The notes: generated by a model not told the origin, from the letters alone. Counted from the first letter of the stretch, positions 27,281-37,507 are shown. The stretch is DNA of 64,000 nt from Burkholderiaceae bacterium (GCA_026125795.1 JAHCKM010000004.1:62001-126000), one strand, 5' to 3'. Numbers and translations are program-made.

Positions 27281-27727
27281 GTGCCGACCCGACGCCCCGC
27301 CGCCGCGCCCGATCTCGCCGAGCTGCCCGGTCACCTGATCCGCCGCGCGCATCAGCATGCGGTGGCCGTGTTCGCCGAGACCCTCGGCGAGCGCGAGCTG
27401 ACACCGGTGCAGTTCGCGATCCTGCAGGCGCTCGACACGGAAGGCGATATGACGCTGACGCGTCTGGTGGACGCGATCGCGCTCGATGCCGCCACATGCG
27501 GCTCGACGCTCGACCGCCTCGAGGCCAAGGGCCTGGTGCTGCGAGTGGCTTCCAGCGACGACCGGCGCCGCAAGCACCTGCACCTCACGGAGCAGGGCCG
27601 CCGCCTGCTCGCCCTGGCCTGGCCGGCCGTGCGCGCGTCTCAGGCGCAGATCGTGCAACGGCTCAACCGCGGTGAGCAGCGCGAGTTCGTGCGCCTTCTG
27701 CGCAAGCTGATCGGGCTGGAGCAGTAG
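27281..27727 (+). CDS. MarR family transcriptional regulator
   Basis: About 148 residues with the MarR winged helix: LTPVQFAILQALDTEG, then LDAATCGSTLDRLEAKGLV (recognition helix) and the wing SSDDRRRKHLHLTEQG. The start chosen is GTG 27281, which leaves a short N-terminus before the dimer helix; the frame is open to 27113 but that would run through the operator sites. It is probably a repressor released by gentisate or a related aromatic acid. Confidence 0.83.
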   Translation: MPTRRPAAAPDLAELPGHLIRRAHQHAVAVFAETLGERELTPVQFAILQALDTEGDMTLTRLVDAIALDAATCGSTLDRLEAKGLVLRVASSDDRRRKHLHLTEQGRRLLALAWPAVRASQAQIVQRLNRGEQREFVRLLRKLIGLEQ

Positions 27728-27733
27728 CCGGCG

Positions 27734-29401
27734 TCAGCCGCGCAGCGACCACTGGCCGTTGCTCTCGTCGGCGCGACCGTCGGCCTGCAGCTTCAACAGA
27801 TGCGCACGCAGCGATCGGGCCGCCACGGCATGCAGCTTGGGTGGCACGTCGGCATACACGACCGGCAGCAGCGCGTCGATGTTTCCGCGACCCAGCTGAT
27901 CGATCGCGGCCAGCACCTTGGCCTCACGCTGCAGGCGGTGCGCGATGGTCTTGCGCACCACGTCGTGCGGGCGATCGATCAGGAAGCCGTGGCCCGGCGC
28001 CAGCCATTCGAGGTATTCGTCCAGCAGCGCGCGCAGCGACTGCAGATAGGCCCGCATGTCGCCGTCCGGTGGGTTGATGACGACCGTCGAACCCTGCATC
28101 AGGTGGTCGCCGGTGAACAGCAGCCTTTCCTGCTCCAGCAGATAACACAGGTGGTTCGAGGCATGGCCCGGCGTGTGGATCACGCGCAGGGTCGTTTCCG
28201 GACCGAGTTGAATGCGCTCGCCGTGCGCGAGCGCGGTATCGGGCTCGAACGCGCGGTCTTGCCACTCGGGAAAGTCGGCGACGCGGCCGCACAGCGGCGC
28301 GCCGGTGGCGGCCTTGAGCGCCTGTGCCGCCGGTGAGTGATCCTTGTGGGTGTGAGTGACGAGGATGCGCGTGACCGGCCCCGGCGCGGCAGCGAGCAGC
28401 GCCTGCACGTGCGCCGCATCGTCGGGGCCCGGGTCGATCAGCGCGCAGGGTCCGCCGGGATCGCCGACGAAATAGCTGTTGGTGCCCGGTCCGGTCATCA
28501 CGCTGCCGTTGCCGGCCGTCACGCGCACGATCCGCGGCGACAACCGTACTGCGCGGCCTGGCACCAGCTCGATGCCGACATCGCCGCGGCCATCGGGATC
28601 GAGCCGGCCGATCTCGGCATATGCCCAATGCGCCGGCAGCACCGGCCGCATGCCCCCGGTGCTGCTGCCGATGCGCGGCATGGTCAGCGGAACGTCGCCC
28701 TGCTGCGCGGCAAAGGCGATCACGTCGGCGGCGTGCTCGAACCTCGCCAGCGAACGCAGCGTCTCTTCGGTCACCAGCATGAGCTTGAGCTGCCGCTGCG
28801 CGGACAGCGCCTCGGCGGGCTTGAGCCACATGGCTTCGGCCGACTCGGTTTCATCGGCGCTGGCGTGCTGGCCGGGCGGCGCGATCGCCACCAGAAAGCG
28901 GGTGTCGAAGCGCTTGGGGCGTCCCGGCGGCGTGAGCCAATGGCTGAAGTACTGCACGCGGTCGGTCGCGAGGCGCCAGCCGTGCTGCTGGCATACCGAC
29001 GCAATGTCGATGGCACCGTCGTTGAGCCGTTGGCGCAAGGCCATCACCGCAGCCGCATCGCCGAGCGCGGCGGGGTCGGCCCAGCGGCCCTGCGCATCGA
29101 CGGCCAGCAGCATGCCGGATTCTTCGAAGCACTCGCGGATGGCGGCAACCCAGTAGTCGAGTCCGCCATCGGTGATGCCAAGGCGCCTGCTGGCCTGCAC
29201 ATCGGTCCACCCGATGCACAGCGGGTGCGCGCGCACGTCGGCCCGATCGAGATGTCCGCCGGGGAACACCGCGGCGCCGCTGTTCTGGTCCCCCGAGCGC
29301 TCGGCACGACGCAGCATCAAGACCTCGAGTCCCTCGGTACCGTCGCGCAGCACGATCAGCGACGCCGAATGTCGCGGCGCCGGCTTGGGCGGATGGCTCA
29401 C
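27734..29401 (-). CDS. NUDIX hydrolase fused to metallo-beta-lactamase-fold hydrolase
   Basis: 555 residues with two catalytic domains. Residues 10-220 are a NUDIX domain: the box starts at GG48-49 and resumes at [13 protein letters not shown] (R89, E90, E93, E94), so about 27 residues are inserted inside the box, as in NUDT7/NUDT19-type CoA diphosphatases. Residues about 295-555 are a LACTB2-like MBL domain with THTHKDH (349-355), TPGHASNH and FTGDHLM. An acyl-CoA- or nucleotide-processing role is inferred from the racemase gene upstream, with which it overlaps (GTG start within the preceding stop). Confidence 0.85.
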   Translation of the reverse strand: MSHPPKPAPRHSASLIVLRDGTEGLEVLMLRRAERSGDQNSGAAVFPGGHLDRADVRAHPLCIGWTDVQASRRLGITDGGLDYWVAAIRECFEESGMLLAVDAQGRWADPAALGDAAAVMALRQRLNDGAIDIASVCQQHGWRLATDRVQYFSHWLTPPGRPKRFDTRFLVAIAPPGQHASADETESAEAMWLKPAEALSAQRQLKLMLVTEETLRSLARFEHAADVIAFAAQQGDVPLTMPRIGSSTGGMRPVLPAHWAYAEIGRLDPDGRGDVGIELVPGRAVRLSPRIVRVTAGNGSVMTGPGTNSYFVGDPGGPCALIDPGPDDAAHVQALLAAAPGPVTRILVTHTHKDHSPAAQALKAATGAPLCGRVADFPEWQDRAFEPDTALAHGERIQLGPETTLRVIHTPGHASNHLCYLLEQERLLFTGDHLMQGSTVVINPPDGDMRAYLQSLRALLDEYLEWLAPGHGFLIDRPHDVVRKTIAHRLQREAKVLAAIDQLGRGNIDALLPVVYADVPPKLHAVAARSLRAHLLKLQADGRADESNGQWSLRG

Positions 29402-30567
29402 CGTGCAGCCCTCGCTTCAGGCACGCGCAGTGCGCCGCTTGAAACCAGCGCCTGGAGGTCGTCGTGCGAGAAGCCCGCTTCGAGCAACACGGCCTCGCCG
29501 TCGCTGCCCGCCGCACGCGGGGCCTGCGGCGTGGCGGCGCTGCTGCGTGAGAACCGCGGCGCCGGTGCCGCCTGCACCACGCCGTCGATCTCGACAAACG
29601 CGCCGCGCGCCTGCGCGTGCGGGTGCGACGGCGCTTCGTGCAGCGACAGGATGGGCGCGACGCAGGCGTCGGTGCCGTCGAGGTCGCGGCACCAGTCGTC
29701 GCGCGTGCGCGTGGCCAGGCGCGCCGCGATCGCCGCCCGCATCTGCGGCCACGTGCGCGGGTCGTACTGGCGTTCGACAAAGCTCGGGTCCAGGCCGACG
29801 CGCTGCGCGAACTCGGCAAAGAACTTCGGCTCCAGGCAACCGACCGCCAGATGTCGGCCATCAGCCGTGGCATAGGTGTCGTAGAACGGCGCGCCGCCGT
29901 CGAGCAGATTGGCGCCGCGCGTTCGCGCATCCCAGCGGCCGGACGCCAGCATGCCGTGGAAGATCGACATCAGCGACGACGCGCCGTCGACCATCGCGGC
30001 ATCGACGACCTGGCCCCGGCCCGAGCGCTGACGTTCGAACAGCGCGGCCATCAGGCCGAACGCCAGGTACAACGCGCCACCGCCGTAGTCGCCGATCAGA
30101 TTGAGCGGCGGCACCGGTTTGCCGCCGGCCGGCCCGATGGCGTGCAACGCACCGGCGAGCGCGATGTAGTTGATGTCATGACCCGCGGCTTGCGCGAGAG
30201 GGCCGGTCTGCCCGAAACCGGTCATGCGGCCGTAGACGAGCTTCGGATTGCGCCCGAGGCAGTCATCGGGCCCGAGGCCCAGGCGTTCGGCCACGCCGGG
30301 ACGCCAGCCTTCGATCAACACGTCGGCGCGGTCGATCAGCCGCAGCGCGGCGGCGCGTCCAGCATCCTGCTTGAGATCGAGCGCCACGCTGCGGCGGCCG
30401 CGCGCCGTGACATCGAACCTGGGATCGAGCGAAACGCCGAGGCCGCTCGGCTCGACGCGGTCGATGCGGATCACGTCGGCGCCTTGGTCGGCGAGCAGCA
30501 TCGCGCACATCGGCCCGGGGCCGATGCTGGCCAGTTCGATCACACGCAGTCCGGCGAGAGGTCCCAT
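29398..30567 (-). CDS. CaiB/BaiF family CoA-transferase or alpha-methylacyl-CoA racemase
   Basis: 389 residues. The N-terminus [19 protein letters not shown] and the motif [13 protein letters not shown] are typical of the alpha-methylacyl-CoA racemase branch. The racemase acid/base pair is represented by [11 protein letters not shown] (His) and [13 protein letters not shown] (Asp), favouring racemase over CoA-transferase. It would interconvert (R)- and (S)-2-methylacyl-CoA for beta-oxidation of branched substrates. It sits between an alpha/beta hydrolase and a NUDIX-MBL fusion in one operon. Confidence 0.86.
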   Translation of the reverse strand: MGPLAGLRVIELASIGPGPMCAMLLADQGADVIRIDRVEPSGLGVSLDPRFDVTARGRRSVALDLKQDAGRAAALRLIDRADVLIEGWRPGVAERLGLGPDDCLGRNPKLVYGRMTGFGQTGPLAQAAGHDINYIALAGALHAIGPAGGKPVPPLNLIGDYGGGALYLAFGLMAALFERQRSGRGQVVDAAMVDGASSLMSIFHGMLASGRWDARTRGANLLDGGAPFYDTYATADGRHLAVGCLEPKFFAEFAQRVGLDPSFVERQYDPRTWPQMRAAIAARLATRTRDDWCRDLDGTDACVAPILSLHEAPSHPHAQARGAFVEIDGVVQAAPAPRFSRSSAATPQAPRAAGSDGEAVLLEAGFSHDDLQALVSSGALRVPEARAAR

Positions 30568-30616
30568 GGCTCAGTGTGCACCAGTCGTGCTGCGCGCGTG
30601 TCGAGCCTTGCCCGGG

Positions 30617-31336
30617 TCAGGCCGCCGCCTCCAGCAACAGGCGCGCCAGCGGGCCCGGCGCGCTGACCATCGCGTCATGCCCGGTGGCGATTTCGCGCAC
30701 GCGCCAGCCCGGTTCGGCGCGCACGCGCTGGCGCATCGGCGCGATGCTGGGCCACGCGGGACTGGTGCAATCGATGAACGTGCGCGGCAACGCAGCCAGC
30801 CGCGCGGCGTCGAACGCCAGAGGCTCCCGATACAGGCCGAACGGGTGCGGCGTCTGGCGGCGGTTGACCCAATCACAATCGGCACCGGTCAGGCCATAGA
30901 GCGCGGCGTCCGGAGGCGGCAGCGCGCCCTGCGGGTGCGCGGCCGAAGCCGCCAGGCGCTGCGCCACGAGCTCGGGCGCGTGGTGGGTCGACCAGCTCTC
31001 GCCGGGATGCGGCACCATGGCGTCGATGTAGACCAGGTGCCGCAAGATGCCGGATTGGCGCGCCAGCAGGCGGTCGGCCGCCCCGGTGATCGGCAGCCCT
31101 CCGTAGCTGTGACCCACCAGCACCACGTCGCTCAACTCCTCGCAAGCGATCAGATTGACCACGTCGTCGACGTGCGTGCCCAGCGTGATGTCGCGTGACA
31201 GCAGGTGGGCACGCTCGCCAACGCCGGTGAGCGTGACCGCAAACACCTCGTGGCGGGCCGCACGCAGAACCGGCATCACGCGGGCCCAGCACCAGGCGCC
31301 ATGCCAGGCTCCATGGACCAACACAAACGTCGCCAT
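30617..31336 (-). CDS. alpha/beta hydrolase (esterase / hydroxynitrile-lyase-like)
   Basis: 239 residues. The oxyanion region is LVHGAWHGAWCW near the start; the nucleophile elbow is GHSYGG (about 75-80); the C-terminal His lies in REIATGHDAMVS. This pattern matches the methyl esterase/hydroxynitrile lyase-like branch of the fold. No signal peptide. It lies 7 bases after tyrS, so it is probably read from the tyrS promoter. The substrate is unknown. Confidence 0.83.
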   Translation of the reverse strand: MATFVLVHGAWHGAWCWARVMPVLRAARHEVFAVTLTGVGERAHLLSRDITLGTHVDDVVNLIACEELSDVVLVGHSYGGLPITGAADRLLARQSGILRHLVYIDAMVPHPGESWSTHHAPELVAQRLAASAAHPQGALPPPDAALYGLTGADCDWVNRRQTPHPFGLYREPLAFDAARLAALPRTFIDCTSPAWPSIAPMRQRVRAEPGWRVREIATGHDAMVSAPGPLARLLLEAAA

Positions 31337-31343
31337 CGTTGCC

Positions 31344-32570
31344 TCAGCTCAGCGTCACGCGCGCGAACTTGCGCTTGCCAACCTGCAACACGAATGTGCC
31401 GGCCGCCACCTTGAGCGCCTTGTCGCTGACCACCGCGCCGTCGATGCGCACGCCGCCTTGGTCCACCAGGCGCAGCGCCTCGCTGGTCGAGGGTGCGAGG
31501 CGCGCATGTTTGAGCAGCTGGCCGATGGCCAGGGGCGCACCGGCGAGCACGATGGCTTCGATGTCGTCCGGCACGCCCCCGCGCGCGCGCAGCTCGAAGT
31601 CGTGCGCGGCGGCATCGGCCGCCGCGGCGTTGTGGAAACGCGTCGTGATCTCACGCGCCAGCAGCACCTTGGCGTCCTTGGGGTTGCGTCCCACCTCGAC
31701 CTCGCGCTTGAGCGCCGCGATCTCGGCCGTGGACCGAGCGCTCAGCAGCTCGTACCAGCGCCACATCAGCGTGTCACTGATCGACAAGACCTTGGCGTAC
31801 ATCGTGTTGGCGTCTTCGGTGATGCCGACATAGTTGCCCTTGGACTTGGACATCTTCTCGACGCCGTCCAGGCCCTCGAGCAACGGCATCGTCAGGATGC
31901 ACTGCGGCTCCTGGCCGTACTCCTGCTGCAGGTGGCGCCCCATCAGCAGGTTGAACTTCTGGTCGGTGCCGCCGAGCTCGAGGTCGCTGTTCAGTGCCAC
32001 CGAGTCGTAGCCCTGCATCAATGGGTAGAGGAACTCGTGCACGCTGATCGGCGTGCCGGCCTCGAAGCGCTTGCGGAAATCGTCGCGCTCCATCATGCGC
32101 GCGACCGTGTAGCGCGCAGCCAGCTGGATCATGCCGCGCGCGCCCAGCGGATCGCTCCACTCGCTGTTGTAGCGAATCTCGGCCTTGTCGACGTCGACCA
32201 CCAGCCCGATCTGGTCGAAGTAGGTCTTGGCGTTGGCCTCGATCTGCTCGCGCGTGAGCGGCGGTCGAGTCGTGTTGCGGCCCGACGGATCGCCGATCAT
32301 CGACGTGAAGTCGCCGATCAGCGGGATCACGGTGTGGCCCAGGTCCTGCAGCTGGCGCATTTTGCTGAAAACCACCGTGTGGCCCAGGTGCAGGTCGGGC
32401 GCTGTGGGATCCAGGCCAAACTTGATGCGCAGCGGGCGCCCGGTGGCCGCACTGCGCGCGAGTTTCTTCTGCCAGTCGGCCTCTGGCAGCAACTCTTCAC
32501 AGCCGCGCAACGTGACAGCCATTGCTTCACGCACAGCGTCGGTAATCGGGTAATCGGGCGCGGTCGACAT
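31344..32570 (-). CDS. tyrS: tyrosyl-tRNA synthetase
   Basis: A 408-residue class I synthetase. The HIGH-like motif is [10 protein letters not shown] (near 58) and the KMSKS loop is [14 protein letters not shown]. Tyrosine-pocket elements ([13 protein letters not shown]) are intact. The C-terminal S4 RNA-binding domain ([13 protein letters not shown]) binds the tRNA. The sequence is of the branch sometimes called TyrZ rather than the E. coli-like TyrS. It is the first gene of a minus-strand operon and is divergent from an M23 peptidase. Confidence 0.95.
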   Translation of the reverse strand: MSTAPDYPITDAVREAMAVTLRGCEELLPEADWQKKLARSAATGRPLRIKFGLDPTAPDLHLGHTVVFSKMRQLQDLGHTVIPLIGDFTSMIGDPSGRNTTRPPLTREQIEANAKTYFDQIGLVVDVDKAEIRYNSEWSDPLGARGMIQLAARYTVARMMERDDFRKRFEAGTPISVHEFLYPLMQGYDSVALNSDLELGGTDQKFNLLMGRHLQQEYGQEPQCILTMPLLEGLDGVEKMSKSKGNYVGITEDANTMYAKVLSISDTLMWRWYELLSARSTAEIAALKREVEVGRNPKDAKVLLAREITTRFHNAAAADAAAHDFELRARGGVPDDIEAIVLAGAPLAIGQLLKHARLAPSTSEALRLVDQGGVRIDGAVVSDKALKVAAGTFVLQVGKRKFARVTLS

Positions 32571-32620
32571 CGGAAACGTCAGGGTGCGGTGCGTGCTTTT
32601 CCGCAGGAGGAGGAAAGGGG

Positions 32621-32641
32621 GGCTCGGTATACTGCCGAGCC
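32621..32641. promoter_or_regulatory. 7-bp hairpin enclosing a -10-like TATACT
   Basis: The 226-base gap between tyrS and the M23 peptidase holds GGCTCGG-N7-CCGAGCC, whose loop region contains TATACT (32628-32633), a good sigma-70 -10 sequence reading toward the peptidase. No matching -35 at 17 bases is visible. If used, the peptidase mRNA would have a leader of about 155 bases. Tentative. Confidence 0.35.
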
Positions 32642-32796
32642 GAGTGGGCGGTCGCGCAGTAGCGCCTGCTCACTTCGGCCAAGTGTCCGTGGCACAGCGC
32701 CGCGGCGATTGTAGGGTCACACCCTTGGCGGGCGCGGGCACGCGTTGTGCTCTCGATGGCGCCGGCCCAGTGGGTTGGCGGTTGATGGACTGAACG

Positions 32797-34185
32797 TTGG
32801 GACTCGCTGAATCCGCACAGGTCTTTGCTGTCCGCGCCGCCCACGGCGTCGCGGACGCACTGCGTCGTCACCGCAAAGGCCTGGCGATGCTGAGCTCGTT
32901 GCTGCTGGCGGGCACGGCGATCACCGCCTTCGGCATCGCCCCGATGGCGCCCGATCCGGCCCAGTTGCCCCGGCGCCAAATCACCGAGGCGATCGAACCA
33001 CCCGGCCTGCCCGCCCAGCTGCTGGCGCTGGCGTCGCACGATCTGGTGCTGGCGCGTGCCGAACAGACACGCGCCAGCGACAACGCCGAGTCGCTGCTGC
33101 GGCGGCTGGGCATCTACGAGCCGCAGCTCGCCACGTTCATGCGGCAGAACAACGACACGCGCCGGCTGTTCGAAGGCCGCCCCGGCAAACAGGTATTGGC
33201 GCGGGTGAATGCCGACGGCCGGCCGCTGGAGCTGGTGGCGCGTTTCGCGCCACCGAACACCGAACAATCGAGCACGCACTTCACGCGCGTGACGATCGAA
33301 CGCGTCGGCGACCAATGGCGCGCCAACAGCGAACTCGCGCCGCTCGGCGCGCAGGTGCGTGTGGCCGGCGGCACGATCCAGACCTCGCTGTTCGCCGCCA
33401 CCGACGAAGCCCGCTTGAGCGACTCGATCGCGGTTCAGATGGTCGAGCTGTTCGCCGGCGACATCGACTTCCACCGTGAGATCAGGCGTGGCGACACCTT
33501 CAGCGTGGTGTATGAGTCGCTCAGTGCCGACGGCCAGCCGGTCACTTGGGCCGAAGAGACCGGCCGCATCCTGGCGGCCGAGTTCCAGAACTCTGGCAAG
33601 GTGCACCAGGTGATGTGGTACGCCGACGGCAACGGCAAGCCCGGTTACTACAGCTTCGACGGCCAGAGCCGGCGCCGCACCTTTCTGGCGAGCCCGCTGG
33701 CGTTCTCGCGCATGACCTCCGGTTTCTCGATGCGCATGCACCCCATCCTGCAGTCGTGGCGCCGCCACCTCGGGGTGGACTATGCGGCACCCACTGGCAC
33801 GGACGTGCGCGCCGTGGGCGACGGCATCGTCGACTTCGCCGGCTGGCAGAACGGCTATGGCAACGTGGTGCAGATCGCGCACGGCGGCGACCGCGTGACG
33901 CTGTACGCCCACCTGAGCCGCATTGAAGTCAAGCACGGCCAGCGCGTGGAGCAGGGGCACCGCGTGGGCAAGGTCGGCGCCACCGGCTGGGCCACCGGAC
34001 CCCATCTGCATTTCGAGTTCCGCTTGCGCGGGCAGCACCAGGATCCGACACGCATGGCGCGCAGTGCTGAGGCGCAGACCATCGTCGGACCCAACCGACC
34101 GCGCTTCGAGGAGGCGGTGCGCGCGGTTCAGCGCCAGCTCGACATCGCCGAGACGCTGCGCGACTCGCCCGGTCAGGGCGAATGA
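32797..34185 (+). CDS. M23 family (LytM-type) metallopeptidase, membrane-anchored
   Basis: 462 residues. A single transmembrane segment (about 28-47, LAMLSSLLLAGTAITAFG) places the protein in the periplasm. A mid-region of the OapA/Csd3 type precedes the catalytic domain at 315-430: HLGVDYAAPTGTDV supplies HxxxD, and GPHLHFEFR the HxH. All zinc ligands are present, so it should cleave peptidoglycan cross-links. An in-frame TGA at 32791 fixes the start after it; TTG 32797 is the only reasonable codon and has a poor ribosome binding site. It is followed 23 bases later by anmK, another cell-wall gene. Confidence 0.87.
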   Translation: MGLAESAQVFAVRAAHGVADALRRHRKGLAMLSSLLLAGTAITAFGIAPMAPDPAQLPRRQITEAIEPPGLPAQLLALASHDLVLARAEQTRASDNAESLLRRLGIYEPQLATFMRQNNDTRRLFEGRPGKQVLARVNADGRPLELVARFAPPNTEQSSTHFTRVTIERVGDQWRANSELAPLGAQVRVAGGTIQTSLFAATDEARLSDSIAVQMVELFAGDIDFHREIRRGDTFSVVYESLSADGQPVTWAEETGRILAAEFQNSGKVHQVMWYADGNGKPGYYSFDGQSRRRTFLASPLAFSRMTSGFSMRMHPILQSWRRHLGVDYAAPTGTDVRAVGDGIVDFAGWQNGYGNVVQIAHGGDRVTLYAHLSRIEVKHGQRVEQGHRVGKVGATGWATGPHLHFEFRLRGQHQDPTRMARSAEAQTIVGPNRPRFEEAVRAVQRQLDIAETLRDSPGQGE

Positions 34186-34208
34186 GGCGCTGACGGCCGC
34201 GCGCCTGG

Positions 34209-35330
34209 ATGGGCCTTTTCCTGGGTTTGATGTCGGGCACCTCGCTCGACGGCATCGACGGCGTTGCCGTCTCGTGGCCGGACGACGACGCGCCGGGCCT
34301 GGACGTGCTGGCGCACGTACACCAGGGCTTCGACGCGCCGCTGCGCGACGAGCTGATGGCGCTGAACAGCCCCGGTCCCGATGAACTCGAGCGCGGCGCC
34401 CGCGCCGGCATCGCGCTGGCCCGGGGCTACGCGGGCGTGGTGCGCGCGCTGCTGGAGCATGCCGGGACGCCCGCGTCCGGCGTGCGAGCCATCGGCGCGC
34501 ATGGTCAGACCGTGCGTCACCAGCCCGACGCGCCCGGCGGCGGCTACACGATCCAACTCCTCAACGGCGCTCTGCTGGCCGAGCTGACCCGCATCGATGT
34601 CGTGTGCGACCTGCGCAGTCGCGATGTCGCCGCCGGCGGCCAGGGTGCACCCCTGGTGCCGGCCTTTCATGCCGACCGATTCGGCGTCCCCGGTGAGGCG
34701 CGCGCCGTGCTGAACCTCGGCGGGATCGCCAACCTGACCCTGCTGCCCGGCCAGGGCGACGCCGTCACGGGCTTCGACTGCGGTCCGGGCAATGTGCTCC
34801 TCGACGCCTGGGCGGCCAGACACCAGGGCGTCGTCTACGACGATGGCGGTCGCTGGGCGGCGCAGGGCGTCGTCGATGACGCGTTGCTGCAGCAGATGCT
34901 CACCGAACCCTTTTTTCAGCGCATGCCACCCAAGAGCACCGGCCGCGATCTGTTTCACGTCGGGTGGCTCGATGCGCAGCTGGCGCGCGCCGGTCGGAGC
35001 ATCGCCGCCGTGGACGTGCAGGCCACGCTCGCCGAGCTCACGGTGCGTTCCGCCGTCGAGGCTTTGACCCGGCAGTTGCCCCTGGCGCACAGGCTGATCG
35101 TGTGCGGCGGCGGGGCTTTCAACCTCCACCTGATGGCGCGCCTGGCCGCCATGCTGCCCGCGGCGCAGGTCCAGGCCAGCGGCGCGTTGGGACTGCCGCC
35201 GCAGCAGGTGGAGTCCGTCGCCTTCGCCTGGCTGGCGCGCGAGTTCGTGCAGCGTCGCGCCGGCAATCGACCCGATGTCACTGGTGCCAGCGGACTCCGG
35301 CGGCTCGGCTGCCTGTACCCGGCCGCTTGA
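34209..35330 (+). CDS. anmK: anhydro-N-acetylmuramic acid kinase
   Basis: 373 residues. It phosphorylates 1,6-anhydro-MurNAc released in peptidoglycan recycling, giving MurNAc-6-P. Family motifs: FLGLMSGTSLDGIDGV at the N-terminus, IGAHGQTVRHQ, and FDCGPGNVLLDAW near 195. The C-terminal half has VCGGGAFN. Pairing with the M23 endopeptidase gene suggests a wall turnover and recycling unit. It is convergent with erpA across a hairpin terminator. Confidence 0.94.
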   Translation: MGLFLGLMSGTSLDGIDGVAVSWPDDDAPGLDVLAHVHQGFDAPLRDELMALNSPGPDELERGARAGIALARGYAGVVRALLEHAGTPASGVRAIGAHGQTVRHQPDAPGGGYTIQLLNGALLAELTRIDVVCDLRSRDVAAGGQGAPLVPAFHADRFGVPGEARAVLNLGGIANLTLLPGQGDAVTGFDCGPGNVLLDAWAARHQGVVYDDGGRWAAQGVVDDALLQQMLTEPFFQRMPPKSTGRDLFHVGWLDAQLARAGRSIAAVDVQATLAELTVRSAVEALTRQLPLAHRLIVCGGGAFNLHLMARLAAMLPAAQVQASGALGLPPQQVESVAFAWLAREFVQRRAGNRPDVTGASGLRRLGCLYPAA

Positions 35331-35369
35331 GCGCAGAAAACAGAACGGCCGCGCTTGCTGGCGCGGCCG
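35331..35369 (-). terminator. rho-independent terminator of erpA (minus strand)
   Basis: A perfect 9-bp GC stem, CGGCCGCGC-N6-GCGCGGCCG (35346-35369), is followed on the minus strand by a T-rich tract (TTCTGTTTTCTG, 35334-35345). This is the canonical intrinsic terminator form for erpA. The hairpin alone could also slow read-through from anmK on the other strand. Confidence 0.8.
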
Positions 35370-35395
35370 CTGATGGAAGCAATCGCCCGAAAACG

Positions 35396-35767
35396 TCAGG
35401 CCGAGAAGCTGGAACCGCACCCGCAGGTGGTGGTGGCATTCGGGTTCTTGATCACGAATTGCGCGCCCTGCAAGTCTTCCTTGTAGTCGATCTCGGCACC
35501 GGTCAGGTACTGCAGGCTCATCGCATCGATCAGCAAGGTGACGCCATTCTTGGTCATCTGGGTGTCATCTTCGTTCACGGCTTCGTCGAAGGTGAAGCCG
35601 TACTGGAAGCCCGAGCAACCGCCTCCCTGCACGAACACGCGCAGCTTGAGCTCCGGGTTCCCCTCTTCGTCAACCAGCTCCTTCACCTTGGATGCAGCGC
35701 TGTCGGTGAAGATCAGCGGGGCCGGCATCTCGGCGCTCGGTTGCAGCGGCTCGGCAATGGCGTTCAT
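35396..35767 (-). CDS. erpA: iron-sulfur cluster insertion protein ErpA
   Basis: A 123-residue A-type Fe-S carrier. The three cluster-binding cysteines are present: [11 protein letters not shown] near 51 and [10 protein letters not shown] at the C-terminus. It delivers Fe-S clusters to apo-enzymes such as IspG. The length and the Glu-rich [11 protein letters not shown] segment fit ErpA rather than IscA. GGAGAA precedes the ATG. A clear terminator follows. Confidence 0.95.
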   Translation of the reverse strand: MNAIAEPLQPSAEMPAPLIFTDSAASKVKELVDEEGNPELKLRVFVQGGGCSGFQYGFTFDEAVNEDDTQMTKNGVTLLIDAMSLQYLTGAEIDYKEDLQGAQFVIKNPNATTTCGCGSSFSA

Positions 35768-35870
35768 GGGTTCTCCTTCAACGCTATGCAGTTTAGGGCA
35801 AAGCCCGAGGCGTCAAGGGGCCAGGGGCAATGCCGCCCGCGCGAACAGGCGGCCGAAGCGGTCGGGCCGT

Positions 35871-36269
35871 CTACGCGTCGTTGGACGCGGCCAGGATCAG
35901 CGACGGCCGCTCGGCGGCTTTCAGGGGCCGCAGTTCGCCGTCGATCTGGGCGCCCTGGTGCATTTCGAGCGCCTCGTAGCGGATGTCGCCGACCACCCGG
36001 GCCTTGGGCTGCAGCTCCAGAAGCTGGTGCGACTCGACAGGACCCTGCACCTCGCCATTGACGATCACATGGGCGGCGTGGACCCGGCCGATCACCTTGG
36101 CCCGTTCGCTGATCACGACCACGCTCGGCTTCGCGTCGTCGGCCACCACGTCGCCGCGCACCTCGCCGTCGATGCGCAGCCCGTCGGAGAAGCGGATTTC
36201 GCCCTGCAGCACCGAACCTTCGCCGATCAGCGTGCGAATCGGAGGTTGTGCCTTCTTGCCGTTGAACAT
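35871..36269 (-). CDS. bactofilin (polymer-forming cytoskeletal protein)
   Basis: 132 residues. The bactofilin beta-helix core (TLIGEGSVLQGEIRFSDGLR, IDGEVRGDV, VIVNGEVQGPVES, VGDIRYEALEMHQGAQIDG) shows the repeating short hydrophobic strands of DUF583. Bactofilins polymerise without nucleotide and scaffold wall enzymes or cell-shape features. It lies 44 bases downstream of a coiled-coil membrane protein gene on the same strand; that pairing is common in Burkholderiales and suggests a shared envelope role. Confidence 0.93.
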   Translation of the reverse strand: MFNGKKAQPPIRTLIGEGSVLQGEIRFSDGLRIDGEVRGDVVADDAKPSVVVISERAKVIGRVHAAHVIVNGEVQGPVESHQLLELQPKARVVGDIRYEALEMHQGAQIDGELRPLKAAERPSLILAASNDA

Positions 36270-36313
36270 GCTTCAAACCTCCAGTGCCTTGGTTTTTCGT
36301 GTCTCGCGGTCGA

Positions 36314-37063
36314 TCAGAGCTTCACCGTCTGCGTGGCGCGAACGCTGCCCGACTGGTCCATCACCCTCACCTGCAATGACTTGACCACCGCTTCTTCAGG
36401 GTACTCCAGCAGCCCCTCGACCCGGGCGTACTGCTTCAGCTGCAGCGGCTTGCCGCCGCCGGGCATCGGCAGGCTCCAGGGTCGTCCATCCACCGTGCCC
36501 TCGAGCGTCAACTCGTAACGGCCGCTGAACTCGCTCAGCGCCTTGCCGTTCTGCATCACCAGCATCTGGTAGCGCAACTGGCCTGGGGCGCGCGCCTCGG
36601 CCTGCAAGGCACGCACCGCGAGCTTCTCGCTGGCCGAAGGCGGGAACATGCGTTCGAAGAAGCCGAGATCGCCCTTCAACGCAAGGTGTTCGGTTTCCAG
36701 CTGTTTGAGCTGCTGCACCAAGCGCTCCTGCGCCACACGCTCGGCCTTCAGCAGGCTTTCGGCGGTGTTGGCCACCGCCTGGGACTTGTCGCGGTCCTCG
36801 CGCAACTGTTGCACCTCGACACGCAAGCGCAACAGCTCTTCCTTGGCATCGCGCTCGAGCCCGGCGATGTCCTTTCCAAACTCGAAGGCCCACAAACCGA
36901 TCGCCGCCGAGAACCCGAACACCAGCGCGATCACGGCCCAACGCAGCGGCCATGGCAGGTGCCGCGTGACGATGACACGCGGCGCGCTGACACTCAGGCG
37001 GCGGCGAAACAGCTTCCAGCGCATGCGTGGGTCGCGGGACCTCAGAAACGAACGAGGCCGCAT
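36314..37063 (-). CDS. single-pass membrane protein with coiled coil (DUF6776-like)
   Basis: 249 residues. A basic N-terminus is followed by one transmembrane helix (about 40-62, WAVIALVFGFSAAIGLWAF), a long coiled coil (about 65-130, rich in Leu, Glu and Gln) and a C-terminal beta-rich domain (RYELTLEGTVDGRPWSL to RATQTVKL). It resembles the DUF6776 family, of unknown function. The start may be ATG 37063 or 37024 (MRWKLFRRR). It precedes bactofilin and may anchor it. Confidence 0.75.
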   Translation of the reverse strand: MRPRSFLRSRDPRMRWKLFRRRLSVSAPRVIVTRHLPWPLRWAVIALVFGFSAAIGLWAFEFGKDIAGLERDAKEELLRLRVEVQQLREDRDKSQAVANTAESLLKAERVAQERLVQQLKQLETEHLALKGDLGFFERMFPPSASEKLAVRALQAEARAPGQLRYQMLVMQNGKALSEFSGRYELTLEGTVDGRPWSLPMPGGGKPLQLKQYARVEGLLEYPEEAVVKSLQVRVMDQSGSVRATQTVKL

Positions 37064-37105
37064 CGTAGCGGCCTGCGTTCGTGCGCTGCGGCGCGAAATG
37101 CGCGC

Positions 37106-37498
37106 TTAACGCTTGCTGAATTGCTTGCGGCGCCGCGCGCCGTGCAATCCGACCTTCTTGCGCTCGACCTCACGCGCATCGCGGGTGACGAAGCCGGCGC
37201 GGCTCAGATCGGGCTTGAGCGCGGCGTCGTAATCGATCAGGGCGCGGGTGATGCCGTGGCGCACTGCGCCGGCCTGACCGGACTCGCCGCCCCCGTGCAC
37301 GTTGACCTGGATGTCGAACGCGCCGTCATTGTTGGTGAGCATCAGCGGCTGCTTGACCACCATGATCGAAGTCTGGCGGCCGAAGTACTGCTCGACCGGC
37401 TTTCCGTTGACGGTGATGTCGCCCTTGCCCTTCTTCAGAAACACACGCGCCACAGAGGATTTGCGCCGGCCCGTGCCGTAGTTCCAATTGCCGATCAT
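37106..37498 (-). CDS. rpsI: 30S ribosomal protein S9
   Basis: 130 residues, the normal length. It begins [16 protein letters not shown] and ends with the basic tail [17 protein letters not shown] that reaches the P-site tRNA. It lies 9 bases after rplM, the universal bacterial order. Confidence 0.98.
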   Translation of the reverse strand: MIGNWNYGTGRRKSSVARVFLKKGKGDITVNGKPVEQYFGRQTSIMVVKQPLMLTNNDGAFDIQVNVHGGGESGQAGAVRHGITRALIDYDAALKPDLSRAGFVTRDAREVERKKVGLHGARRRKQFSKR

Positions 37499-37507
37499 CG
37501 TGTGTCC

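Noticed and set aside
32571-32796. possible small gene or riboswitch in the tyrS/M23 gap
   Set aside because: No frame with a ribosome binding site, and no recognised T-box or other riboswitch; T-boxes are also not expected for tyrS in this group. Only a 7-bp hairpin is seen.
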